Below, piece after piece: positions 32,986 to 41,841 of a stretch of DNA of 64,000 nt. The DNA comes from Cohnella zeiphila (lineage in GTDB: Bacteria; Bacillota; Bacilli; Paenibacillales; Paenibacillaceae). The notes under the pieces were generated by a model. It did not search any database, was not told where the DNA came from, and saw only the letters and a program-made list of their open reading frames with translations. Every line of letters begins with the position of its first letter. The first letter of the stretch is position 1. A program made the translations under genes and the position numbers. The stretch spans positions 1 to 64,000 of the forward strand of contig NZ_JACJVO010000019.1 of NCBI RefSeq assembly GCF_014212055.1. The letters run 5' to 3'.

Positions 32986-35900
32986 CTATTCGGTGGGAAG
33001 CTGCCGTGCGATCTGCAGCAAGGCATCGGCCGCATCGGCGGCAATGTGCTTGCCCCGCTGCGCCTTCACCTCCTGGACGAAAGCCTTAACGTGGCCATTG
33101 CCCAGCTTTTGCAGCAGGCTGTTGCCGATTCCTTGGTTGTCAATCCGGTTCAGGTTTAGCCATTGGTCGACCAGCTCCATGAGCGAATCGAGATCGGCAT
33201 AGGTTTGGAACGTCACCGTCGTCTGCTGCGAGTTGCCGGCCAAGTCGGCAGCGCTCACCGTTAACGCGTGATCGCCCAAAGGCAGCGCATAAACGGGAAT
33301 GGCTTCATTCGGCTGTATAGGCTTCCCGTCCAACAGCGCGGACGTCAGCGATTCGTTCACGCCCGACAAATCGTCCGTTACGGCAAATTGCGGGGCCATC
33401 TCCTCGGCTACGGAATAACGGCCATCCGACGGTTCGGTTACGGTGATGGCGGGCGCGGTCGCATCCACTTGGAAGACCAGCTTCTGCGGCGCTTCCGCGT
33501 TGCCCGCCGTATCCGTCGACCGGTAGCTGACGGCATATGAACCGGCGGCGGCGAACGTCAGCGGCTCTCCATAGGGCTGCCAATCGGCTCCGTCGTCCGT
33601 GCTGTATTCGGTCGAAGCAACGCCGGTGTCATCCGCCGCAGACAAAGTCAGCGTGACCGGATGGACGTACCAGCCGTTTTGTCCGTCCGGCTGTTCCGGA
33701 GACAACGCCGCCGTCGTTACGGGAGCCGTCGAATCAGACGAGGACGGGAGCGACGTAAGATCCGTCAGAATCAAATCTCCGAACTGATAAGGATTTTTGC
33801 CTGTGGCGATACCGTACATATAGCTCAGCCAGCCGGTGCGGCCAAAGCCGTCGTTGTTGTTCACCAGCAGCGTGAAGCCCAGGTCGGTACCGTCGACGGA
33901 CGGATTCGCGATGCCAAAGTTGCTCCAAGGGAAGGCCATCAGGTAGTACGTCGTCTGGGTGGCGGCATCCCGGTAGAAATGGTACTGAATGTCCGGATTC
34001 ATCGCGCCGGTTTCATTGCCCAGATCCGCACCGGTCGGCAATAAGCCGCCCGTATAGCGGATGTGATCCTTATCGGCGCTGAAGCCGGCGGCTCTGGTCG
34101 AATCGAAGGAGAGCTGGATGCTGTCGGAACCCCAGGCGTTGAGACCGGTATCCGCCGTGTTGACATGGGTGCTGTCCTTGACCGCCGCGGCGATGTACAG
34201 GAAGTTATCGTCCCACTTGACATACTGGTTCAGCGAGAATTTGTCCTCTCCGGGATAAGCGGCGCCGGCATCGGTGTACTGCGCCTCGCCCAGATGAACC
34301 GTCATCGCGCTGTCCCACTGGCTGGCATTAAATGGTTCGCTGACATCGATAGCGTTGTCGGTCTTCGGCGCCGTCAGCCCGCTCATCGGCCGGTCGACGT
34401 CCTTGACATAGCCGTCTTCGCGAGAGATCTCGAAGGTCAGGTTCGTCAACGTCATCGTGTTGATCGGCAGGTTCGGGATGACCACTTTCTGGGTGGCGCC
34501 AGGAAGCAGCTCGCCAAAGGAAGCCGTGCCGATGACATTGCCGTCATCGTCCTTGACCGTCACTTGACCGGGAGCGAAGGTGGCGTCGGCTTTCTTGCTG
34601 GTAAAGGACACGGCGGCATCCCAACCCAGGGTATCGGCATTGTACACCGGATAGATCGACACGCCGAAACTGTCGTCGGTGTTCTTCACAGGAACTGCCA
34701 GCGGTTCCTGATTCGGCACCGGTTGGCCGGCGACGTCAGCGGGCTGGATGCTGATGTTGTCGGAGGTGCGCACATAGTTGTCAGGTACATGAAGCACGAG
34801 GGTGTCGGTGGCGGCGCCGGCGGCGAAGGTACCGCCGGAGACGACCGTCCAGCCCTCAGGCATGGTGACCTGATACTGGCCGGCCATGTTCACGGCCGCG
34901 TCGTTGGCACGGTCGATCTTGATGGACACATCTTGACCTGGAGCGACGGATACCGTGCCCAGGTTGTCAAAGTCCAGATGGAACAGCGGGTCGGTATGAA
35001 CCGGACCTTCCAACACGCGCACATAGTCCACATACATCTCCGACTGGCTGCCGTAGCGCTCGAAGCCATACCCTTCCGGATAATTGCCGGAATTGGTGAT
35101 CGCGTTGTTAATCATGAAGAAGTTGCCGTCCTGATAGGACAGAGGCAGTGTTTTCTCCTGGCCTACTTGTTCGCCGTCAAAGAAATAGTAGGTGATATCC
35201 TTCGTGATATAGACGCCGTACGTATGGAAGCCCATTATGACGCTGCCTACGCCGGGGCCGATGACTGATTCGGTGTCGACAGCGCCTATGGTGCCGCCCA
35301 GACCGGTGTTGTAGCTCCACTGGTGCGTATTGACCGAGTAACCGGTGGAAGGCAGCCAGGTTTCATTGATGTCCAGCTCGTCGGTGCCTGCGTGACCGGC
35401 ACGATTGTTCAGGTTGGACAGCGTCCAGAACGCAGGCCACTGGGACGGGTTGGCCGGGAAGAACATGCGAACTTCAAAATATTGATCGCGGTTGCCGTCC
35501 GTCCAGAAGCCGGTGCCGTCGTCATGGGCGCTGGAGAGGAAACCCGTCGTGAAGTACCGCTCGTAGCCGTCCACCGACTTCGGCAGCTTCTGATCGTACT
35601 TCGTGGTGGTAATTCTCAGATAGCTCTCCACTTGGCTGAACGGATCGTAAGCCGAGTCAGGGTCGGCGAACAGCGCTTCGCCGTAATCCGCATAGTCGGG
35701 CTTGTGAGCGGCATAGGTCGCGTTTTTGCCGGTATAGCTGATGGAAGGCATCGTATTGAAGTCGTCCGCGAAGACGGTACTCAATCCCTTGCCTTGCGCC
35801 GCGGCGGGCAGATCGCCGTCGGCAGGCAGACCGACGTTCCAATCTTGACCGCCGTCGTTCCAGAAGTCGAAGTAGCCGTCGGCCGTTTTGCCGGCCGGCG

Positions 35901-38900
35901 TAGAGGCTACGACTCTAACGCTGACCGGACCATGCGGCATCTGATCGGCGTCGACGGTGACGGAGCCGATCCCGTTCTCATCCATGCTGACAGGTCCCAC
36001 CTCCACGATATAGCCATGGGAATCGGTGTGGGTCGCATCAGGAGCATGGAGAAACTGCGCTTTCGCCGATGTGTAGCCGCCCAACGCCACAAACTGCAGC
36101 GTGGTATTGCCGCTGATGGTCGAGCGGTACAACGACGGATCCGTCAAGGAGACGATGTCCTTCGGCGGCAGCAGCGGCACGCTGACCGCTATGGTCATGA
36201 CCGGATAGTTAAGACCGCCCGATACAGGCGTTACCGTAATGACGCCCGTGTTGGTGCTGTAGTCCTCAGGCACCGTTACCGTAATGTCATCTTCAGAGCT
36301 GCCGGCCGCGAAGTTCACATTGGCGATGGAGGCGAAGCCGTCAGGCAATGCGACTTTGTAGTAGCCGGACAGAGCTTGAGCCGAGTCATTGCGTGTGATC
36401 GGAATGACCAAATCCTGCCCTTGGGTGCCGCTGACCGAAGCCGGTGCGGTGAACTGAGCCGACACCGGAACATACATGTAATCGAACTCGTCCAGAATCA
36501 GCAGGCTGCGGCTCTCGCCGGCAGGCAATTGCGACGGGTCGAGAGCGGTATAGTTGACGGTGACAATATGCGGCCCGGCTTGCAGGCCGTCCTGGTGAAA
36601 CAGCAGGGTGTGCTCAGCACCGGGCCAAGCAGCGTTAGGATCGTTGACATCGACGGTGGAGGACGGAACGCCGTCCACGGAAAATTGGATCGAACCGGAA
36701 GTGTTCATCTTGCTGCCGTAAACCCAAACCTCCGTCCCCGTAAAGTTGAAGTTCAGAGAAGCGTCGCCGGCTGTGTACATCCAGGTGTTATCTCGCCACC
36801 ATCCGCCGTTCAGGTTCGTGAAGTAGGTGCCCGTTTGCACGGAAGACCACGAACCCTGACCGTTGCCGGGATAGGTATCGGCATTGACCTTGGTCAGCGT
36901 GCCTTGAGGATCGGTTACAGGCACGTTAAGGTAGTCGAACTCGTTGAAGGCCAGCCAGTCGCCGCCGCCCGTGTTGACGACTTTGAGCACGTGATCTCCG
37001 GCGGTCAGATCTTCGATTTTGAACAGCTCATTCATGCCGCTGCCGTTATCTTCCGTGCCGTTGTTATACGAACCCGTCTTCACATCGTCCACATAAACAT
37101 CGAAGTTGGTCTTACCGCCCATTGGGCCGTAACCGGAGATCGATGTCCCGCTGAAGTTGAGGGTGAAGCGATCGTTGGTGTTGCCGCCATTGTCATAGAA
37201 CCAGTTCCAACCGTCACGCCACCAACCGCCGCTCCAGCTGAACACGGCGTCATCGCTGTCGGAAGATTGCAACTGACCGTTGGGCAGCGGGTGAGTATCC
37301 TGGTTGACTTTCACCAGCGTTCCTTGAGGTTGGGATGAATCCGTAGCGTCATAATCGAATCCGGTGATCTTCATGGTGCCAGATCCGGTCGTTTCTACGC
37401 GCAAGGTATGCTCCCCTGCCGCCAGACCGCCTGCACTGAAGACGCGCAGGCTGGGCGTATTGCCTTTGGAGCTGTAGGAACCTTGAAGCGAACCGTCCAG
37501 ATAGACGTCAAACGGAGCGCCGTCGCTATGATACTCGGCGTACAGAGCTACCGCATCGCCCGTAAAGTTGAAATCCACATACTGGCCGTCGGAAGCGTTG
37601 GTATACATCCAGCCGTAACTGTCCGACCACCAACCGCCATTGAAGGCGAAGTACTGGATCGCCTGGGTGCTCGTATCGAAGGCGGAACCGTTCCAACCGT
37701 TCGCCCATGCGCCGCCGCCGCCCTCAGGCAGGATGTTCACATAAGGATAGGTGGAACTATTGACGTTGACAATATGGTCGCCGGTAATAGCAGGAGCCGC
37801 CGTAGGATCAGGCGATTTCACCGAGACGGTAAGAGGCTTGGTGACGCCCGAACCCTGCGGAGGCAGGATCGTGATCGTATCCGTCACCCCCTGCCAGGAT
37901 GGATCGGAAGGAACTTGAATCTGAATGTCGTCCACAGTCCGCATGACTTGGGAAGAGTTAGAGATGATTTGGTAACCCTTATCGCCAAAGTCGGGATAGC
38001 TGGGCAAGGTGATGTTATAGCTGCCGTAAGTGGAGCCGGAAGCGGCATTGCGATCGATCAGGATATCAATGACATCGCCGGGCTTGATCGGGCCGTCTTG
38101 AGATACTTGGTAATTATTATTCTCCAAGGTGTATTTGGGAATGGAAGTATCTTCATGGTACCAATACTTGAAGTCGTTCAGGCGGGTGTAGCGACCGTTA
38201 GGCGCCCCCTCTTCTTCTTGTATCGTTACCACGTGATCCTCGTCCTGACCGGATGGATCCGACCAAGTATAGGCAACGGCGCTAGCATCGGCAGCAGCAT
38301 GGGTGTCATAAGTTTGAGCGTCTTCGCCGTCTACCGAAACGGTGATCGGCCAGCCGCTGTCGCCGTTCGTGACGTCCAGCTCGAAAGCGTTGCCGTGAAA
38401 GTTGAACTGTACCGTACCGGCATTGGTGGCGTTGTCATACATCCACGACCAGCCGTCGCTCCACCAGTTTCCTTTTACGAAGGTAAAATAATTCTGCCCG
38501 TTAGCGGAGGTATCATAGTTGCTCCAGGCGCCTTGCGTGCCGCCGCCGATGGCGCGGTAAGGATAAGTAGCGCGGTTGACATCGACCATGGTACCCTGAT
38601 CGCTCTCGGTGATCAGCTTGATCGTCATATCCGGCTGGTATACCGTATGATCGTCCCCATAGGTCACGCCGATCACGACTTGGCTGTTCGCCGGGATACT
38701 GTCAGGAGCCAGGAAGATCAACTCATCCTGAGCGCTTCCTGCTTGGAACGGGACGCTCGCTGTTGTGCCGTCTGCCGCCACCATTTCGTTGGTGTCTTGA
38801 TCCAGCACTTTCCAGCCTTCGTTAGGGAAGGTCACGTTGTAAGTGCCGCCCACAGCCTGAGCTGCAGTGTTGCGATTGATGTTCGCCGTTACATAGTCGC

Positions 38901-41517
38901 CAGGGAAGGCGCTGACCGATGTGACCGGCGTCTCGAACCGGGGCGTATTGTCGGTATCCTCATAGACGCGCACCCAATCGATATAATCGTCGGCGGAATC
39001 GCCGTAGCGGGTAAAGCCCATCGGCTGTTTGTCCGGACCGAAGGTGTCCGCGCCGTCCTGCGGAATGCCGTAATGGTCGGACACGCCGCCGTTAAGAATG
39101 AAGTAGCTGCCGTCCTCCCAGCTCACTTCCGTCGTAGGACGGTTGAATACCGGAATGTTGTCGACATAGTACGTGGTGGTCTGCTCCGTGATCAGCACGC
39201 CGAAGGTATGGAAGCCCATGGCAATGTTGATGTTGGACCAGTCGGGAGTGTCGATGCTGTTCCATTGTCCGCCACTCTTGCCTGTATCATAGCCCCACTG
39301 ATGAGTTGTGGTCTGGTAGCCGTCAGGAGTGCCCAAGTAGCTTTCGTTGATATCAAGCTCATCGCTTGGACCGCCGAAGACCGGGGACAGCGAGCCGTCG
39401 GAGTGAATCGCACCGTTGGAGGTCAGCAGCCAGAAAGCAGGCCAGTGAGCCGGGTTAGGACCGACGAACATGCGAGCCTCAAAATACTGGTTGTGGCCGC
39501 CGCTCGTGTGGAAGCCCGAACCGTCCTGTCCCAAGCTGGACAGGTAGCCGGTGGTGGTCTTCTGACCCCAATAACCCGAAGCGCCGGGGACATTGCCCTC
39601 CGGCCAGTAAGTGGTGGTGAGCTTCATATATTGATTGTCAGTCAGAGAAAATGGATCGTACTTGCTGCCGTCATGGTCTGCAAAATAGGACCAGCCAAAC
39701 ATTCCGCCTCTGTCCTCATCCACCTTGCGGGTGGCATAGGAGTGAGCCGCGTCGGCAGCGATGGCGGTGTTGTCCGCGCTGGAACCTATACCGTCGCCGG
39801 TAACGGACAGGTTAGGCATGGTGTTGAAATCATCCGCATAGGTGACGTTCATGCCTTGGGTCACAGGGTTGACCGGAGCTTCGCCAAGTCCTGTCTTCCA
39901 CTCTACGCCTACCGTGTTGTAGTACTGGGCGTAGGCTGTGTCCACAAACTTGCCCTGTGCGTCGTAGACATCGATGCGGATGGCGATAGGGCCTTTGGGG
40001 AACTTGCTGGCCGGGAATACGAAGCTGCCGGCGCCGTCCGCCATGGTTACGTCCGCCACCAAGTCCTTGGTGCCGTTCGTATTGATTACGCTGGTATCGG
40101 AAGGCTGCTTCTGGCTCCAGACTTTGGCCGTCGCGCCCGTCGCGTTGGTGAAAGCAACGGTCACATTATCGTCGGTCAGGTTGCTCCGCAAAGCCGGTGA
40201 CTGAACGTCGGTGCGGTTGGCCGGACCCGATCCCGGCGGATTGGGATTGTCTGGATCAGAACCGTTCACATAGCTGAACGAATCGAATGCCAGTGAACTG
40301 CCATCGCCTTTATTGACAACCTTCATCACGTGTTCGCCGGCGGTCAGACCGTCGACGGTGAACATGACGCCATTGCCATCTACCCATTGTTCACCGTTGT
40401 AGGTGTGGGTGAACGCCGGTGTCGCGCCGTCGTCGATGTAAACATCGTAGCCGGTGACGTTCGCCGGACCGTAGCCGGAAACGCTGGTACCATAAAACTT
40501 CATGGTGAAGGAGTCGCCTGCGTTGCCGCCATTATCGTAGAACCAATACCATCCGTCGCGCCACCAGCCGCCATCCCAGGCGAACATGGAATCGTCAGGG
40601 TAGACATCCGACATCTTTCCATTGGCACGGTCAAACGGGTGAGTCGTCTGGTTGACGTACTGCACCACGCCTTCAGGAGGAGGATTGCCGGGGTCCGTGG
40701 TTCCCGAATCGGAAGAATTGGTTACCGTAATGCTAGAAACAGGAAGATAGGCCAAATCTCCGGACAGACCGAACCAACGGTTGCCGTCGGGGATGGGATC
40801 TATGGTGAAGGTCTGCGTTTTCCAGTGTCCATCGTGGACAAGCTGAAACTTGGCCGCATCCTGGTCGGCTTGCGGCCAGAGCCATGGCCAATCATAGCCC
40901 TCCTTTTTGTAGTCCAGGCTAACCGTACCATTGTTAGGATTATCCTGTGCGTCAAAATAAGTTACGGCGACGGTCAGCTTCATACCTGCGGAATCGACGC
41001 CCGCCGTATCCGGAAGGAAGCCGAAATCGAAATTATTATTGCCGTAGCCGGAACCGTATACGAGAGCGCCATGACTCTCGCCTGTGGAATCGTCCGTAAA
41101 TATACCCAAGGTGTTATTCCAATTATTATAGGAAATGCCCTCTTCGCCGGCCTCTTCGCCGGTTTGCCCGGTTGCCGAGTTATAGAGCATGCTGACGGGA
41201 ACCGACAATGCGGCGTATTCGGGTACGCCCTGCCAGGAATATCCCGCCCACATATTCGTGGCTGCGGGTTTAATGTACGTGTCATTCGCATTGGTGTCAT
41301 AGGGGTCGATTTCCGACCGCGGACCGCCGGATGCCCCGCCGTTCACATAATCAAAGTCCAAGCTGCCCAGGAAAGTGCCGCCGTCATTTGAGCTGCCGTC
41401 TGCATGGGCCGTCTGGGTGCGGGCGTTCAAGCCCGCGAAGCTCGCAAGCACCAGGACGAATGCCAAAAAAATCGTTGAAGAGCGATGAATTCGCCTGAAT
41501 CCACGCATTAATGCCAC
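32986..41517 (-). CDS. Giant secreted multidomain glycoside hydrolase with two GH16 domains
   Basis: A 2843-residue exported protein. The signal peptide follows the GTG at 41517 (GGGAGG nine bases upstream) with core 'STIFLAFVLVLASFAG' and cleavage near 'AHAD'. Order (approximate residues): N-terminal beta domain 40-280; aromatic module R1 285-425; linker domain; GH16 no. 1 at 556-855 with catalytic E720-x-D722-x-x-E725; modules R2 (about 1015), R3 (1290), R4 (1428), R5 (1568), separated by beta-sandwich spacers; GH16 no. 2 at 1910-2170 with E2047-x-D2049-x-x-E2052; CBM9/DOMON-like domain 2390-2580; OmpL47-like and Ig-like repeats 2598-2770; FIMAH-like helical C-terminus. GH16 enzymes cleave beta-1,3/1,4-glucans or galactans, so it should break an extracellular polysaccharide. 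Substrate unproven. Confidence 0.9.
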   Translation of the reverse strand: MALMRGFRRIHRSSTIFLAFVLVLASFAGLNARTQTAHADGSSNDGGTFLGSLDFDYVNGGASGGPRSEIDPYDTNANDTYIKPAATNMWAGYSWQGVPEYAALSVPVSMLYNSATGQTGEEAGEEGISYNNWNNTLGIFTDDSTGESHGALVYGSGYGNNNFDFGFLPDTAGVDSAGMKLTVAVTYFDAQDNPNNGTVSLDYKKEGYDWPWLWPQADQDAAKFQLVHDGHWKTQTFTIDPIPDGNRWFGLSGDLAYLPVSSITVTNSSDSGTTDPGNPPPEGVVQYVNQTTHPFDRANGKMSDVYPDDSMFAWDGGWWRDGWYWFYDNGGNAGDSFTMKFYGTSVSGYGPANVTGYDVYIDDGATPAFTHTYNGEQWVDGNGVMFTVDGLTAGEHVMKVVNKGDGSSLAFDSFSYVNGSDPDNPNPPGSGPANRTDVQSPALRSNLTDDNVTVAFTNATGATAKVWSQKQPSDTSVINTNGTKDLVADVTMADGAGSFVFPASKFPKGPIAIRIDVYDAQGKFVDTAYAQYYNTVGVEWKTGLGEAPVNPVTQGMNVTYADDFNTMPNLSVTGDGIGSSADNTAIAADAAHSYATRKVDEDRGGMFGWSYFADHDGSKYDPFSLTDNQYMKLTTTYWPEGNVPGASGYWGQKTTTGYLSSLGQDGSGFHTSGGHNQYFEARMFVGPNPAHWPAFWLLTSNGAIHSDGSLSPVFGGPSDELDINESYLGTPDGYQTTTHQWGYDTGKSGGQWNSIDTPDWSNINIAMGFHTFGVLITEQTTTYYVDNIPVFNRPTTEVSWEDGSYFILNGGVSDHYGIPQDGADTFGPDKQPMGFTRYGDSADDYIDWVRVYEDTDNTPRFETPVTSVSAFPGDYVTANINRNTAAQAVGGTYNVTFPNEGWKVLDQDTNEMVAADGTTASVPFQAGSAQDELIFLAPDSIPANSQVVIGVTYGDDHTVYQPDMTIKLITESDQGTMVDVNRATYPYRAIGGGTQGAWSNYDTSANGQNYFTFVKGNWWSDGWSWMYDNATNAGTVQFNFHGNAFELDVTNGDSGWPITVSVDGEDAQTYDTHAAADASAVAYTWSDPSGQDEDHVVTIQEEEGAPNGRYTRLNDFKYWYHEDTSIPKYTLENNNYQVSQDGPIKPGDVIDILIDRNAASGSTYGSYNITLPSYPDFGDKGYQIISNSSQVMRTVDDIQIQVPSDPSWQGVTDTITILPPQGSGVTKPLTVSVKSPDPTAAPAITGDHIVNVNSSTYPYVNILPEGGGGAWANGWNGSAFDTSTQAIQYFAFNGGWWSDSYGWMYTNASDGQYVDFNFTGDAVALYAEYHSDGAPFDVYLDGSLQGSYSSKGNTPSLRVFSAGGLAAGEHTLRVETTGSGTMKITGFDYDATDSSQPQGTLVKVNQDTHPLPNGQLQSSDSDDAVFSWSGGWWRDGWNWFYDNGGNTNDRFTLNFSGTSISGYGPMGGKTNFDVYVDDVKTGSYNNGTEDNGSGMNELFKIEDLTAGDHVLKVVNTGGGDWLAFNEFDYLNVPVTDPQGTLTKVNADTYPGNGQGSWSSVQTGTYFTNLNGGWWRDNTWMYTAGDASLNFNFTGTEVWVYGSKMNTSGSIQFSVDGVPSSTVDVNDPNAAWPGAEHTLLFHQDGLQAGPHIVTVNYTALDPSQLPAGESRSLLILDEFDYMYVPVSAQFTAPASVSGTQGQDLVIPITRNDSAQALSGYYKVALPDGFASIANVNFAAGSSEDDITVTVPEDYSTNTGVITVTPVSGGLNYPVMTIAVSVPLLPPKDIVSLTDPSLYRSTISGNTTLQFVALGGYTSAKAQFLHAPDATHTDSHGYIVEVGPVSMDENGIGSVTVDADQMPHGPVSVRVVASTPAGKTADGYFDFWNDGGQDWNVGLPADGDLPAAAQGKGLSTVFADDFNTMPSISYTGKNATYAAHKPDYADYGEALFADPDSAYDPFSQVESYLRITTTKYDQKLPKSVDGYERYFTTGFLSSAHDDGTGFWTDGNRDQYFEVRMFFPANPSQWPAFWTLSNLNNRAGHAGTDELDINETWLPSTGYSVNTHQWSYNTGLGGTIGAVDTESVIGPGVGSVIMGFHTYGVYITKDITYYFFDGEQVGQEKTLPLSYQDGNFFMINNAITNSGNYPEGYGFERYGSQSEMYVDYVRVLEGPVHTDPLFHLDFDNLGTVSVAPGQDVSIKIDRANDAAVNMAGQYQVTMPEGWTVVSGGTFAAGAATDTLVLHVPDNYVRTSDNISIQPADVAGQPVPNQEPLAVPVKNTDDSFGVSIYPVYNADTLGWDAAVSFTSKKADATFAPGQVTVKDDDGNVIGTASFGELLPGATQKVVIPNLPINTMTLTNLTFEISREDGYVKDVDRPMSGLTAPKTDNAIDVSEPFNASQWDSAMTVHLGEAQYTDAGAAYPGEDKFSLNQYVKWDDNFLYIAAAVKDSTHVNTADTGLNAWGSDSIQLSFDSTRAAGFSADKDHIRYTGGLLPTGADLGNETGAMNPDIQYHFYRDAATQTTYYLMAFPWSNFGIANPSVDGTDLGFTLLVNNNDGFGRTGWLSYMYGIATGKNPYQFGDLILTDLTSLPSSSDSTAPVTTAALSPEQPDGQNGWYVHPVTLTLSAADDTGVASTEYSTDDGADWQPYGEPLTFAAAGSYAVSYRSTDTAGNAEAPQKLVFQVDATAPAITVTEPSDGRYSVAEEMAPQFAVTDDLSGVNESLTSALLDGKPIQPNEAIPVYALPLGDHALTVSAADLAGNSQQTTVTFQTYADLDSLMELVDQWLNLNRIDNQGIGNSLLQKLGNGHVKAFVQEVKAQRGKHIAADAADALLQIARQLPTE

Positions 41518-41669
41518 TTTGCATAACCTCCCATTGTTGAATTTCGATCGGGCATAATTGTGCGATTTCACTCCTTCGAATCTTCAACTCCCGTTCGGCT
41601 CCCCCCTTTCACGTCATGACTGCTTCCAGCGGCGCATGCGGCTTCAAAGCAGCCTGTCCCCAATTCAGA

Positions 41670-41705
41670 CAAAAAAGGGAGGAGGCAATCCATGCCTTCC
41701 TCCCC
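41670..41705 (-). terminator. Terminator of the polyketide/MMPL operon
   Basis: On the minus strand GGGGAGGAAGGC and GCCTCCTCCC pair with one bulge around a short loop, followed by TTTTTTG. It lies between the MMPL gene stop and the GH16 gene start, separating the two units. Confidence 0.65.
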
Positions 41706-41841
41706 GTATGCGGGCAAACGTTCCTCGTTGTATGGGGTGGCGTCCGTATGCGCCGGCGGCCCGATTTCGGAGCCCGATAACATCATAACCCCATAATGGA
41801 AACGCTTTATATGGGTCAATCAACCAATTTCTATGGCATCC

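Noticed and set aside
32986-33583. Idea that the C-terminal part of the giant protein is an S-layer (SLH) anchor
   Set aside because: No SLH repeat pattern is seen; the helical stretch after residue 2770 fits a FIMAH-like domain better, so cell attachment is not claimed.
35323-40200. Two long plus-strand frames (671 and 930 codons) opposite the giant GH16 gene
   Set aside because: They are mirror frames of a well-supported secreted hydrolase, have no recognisable domain, no ribosome binding site and a Val/Gly/Arg-rich composition typical of antisense reading of GC-rich genes.
41797-41810. Catabolite-response-like sequence TGGAAACGCTTTAT
   Set aside because: The centre fits but three outer positions miss the consensus, and it lies at the end of the MMPL gene rather than near a promoter.
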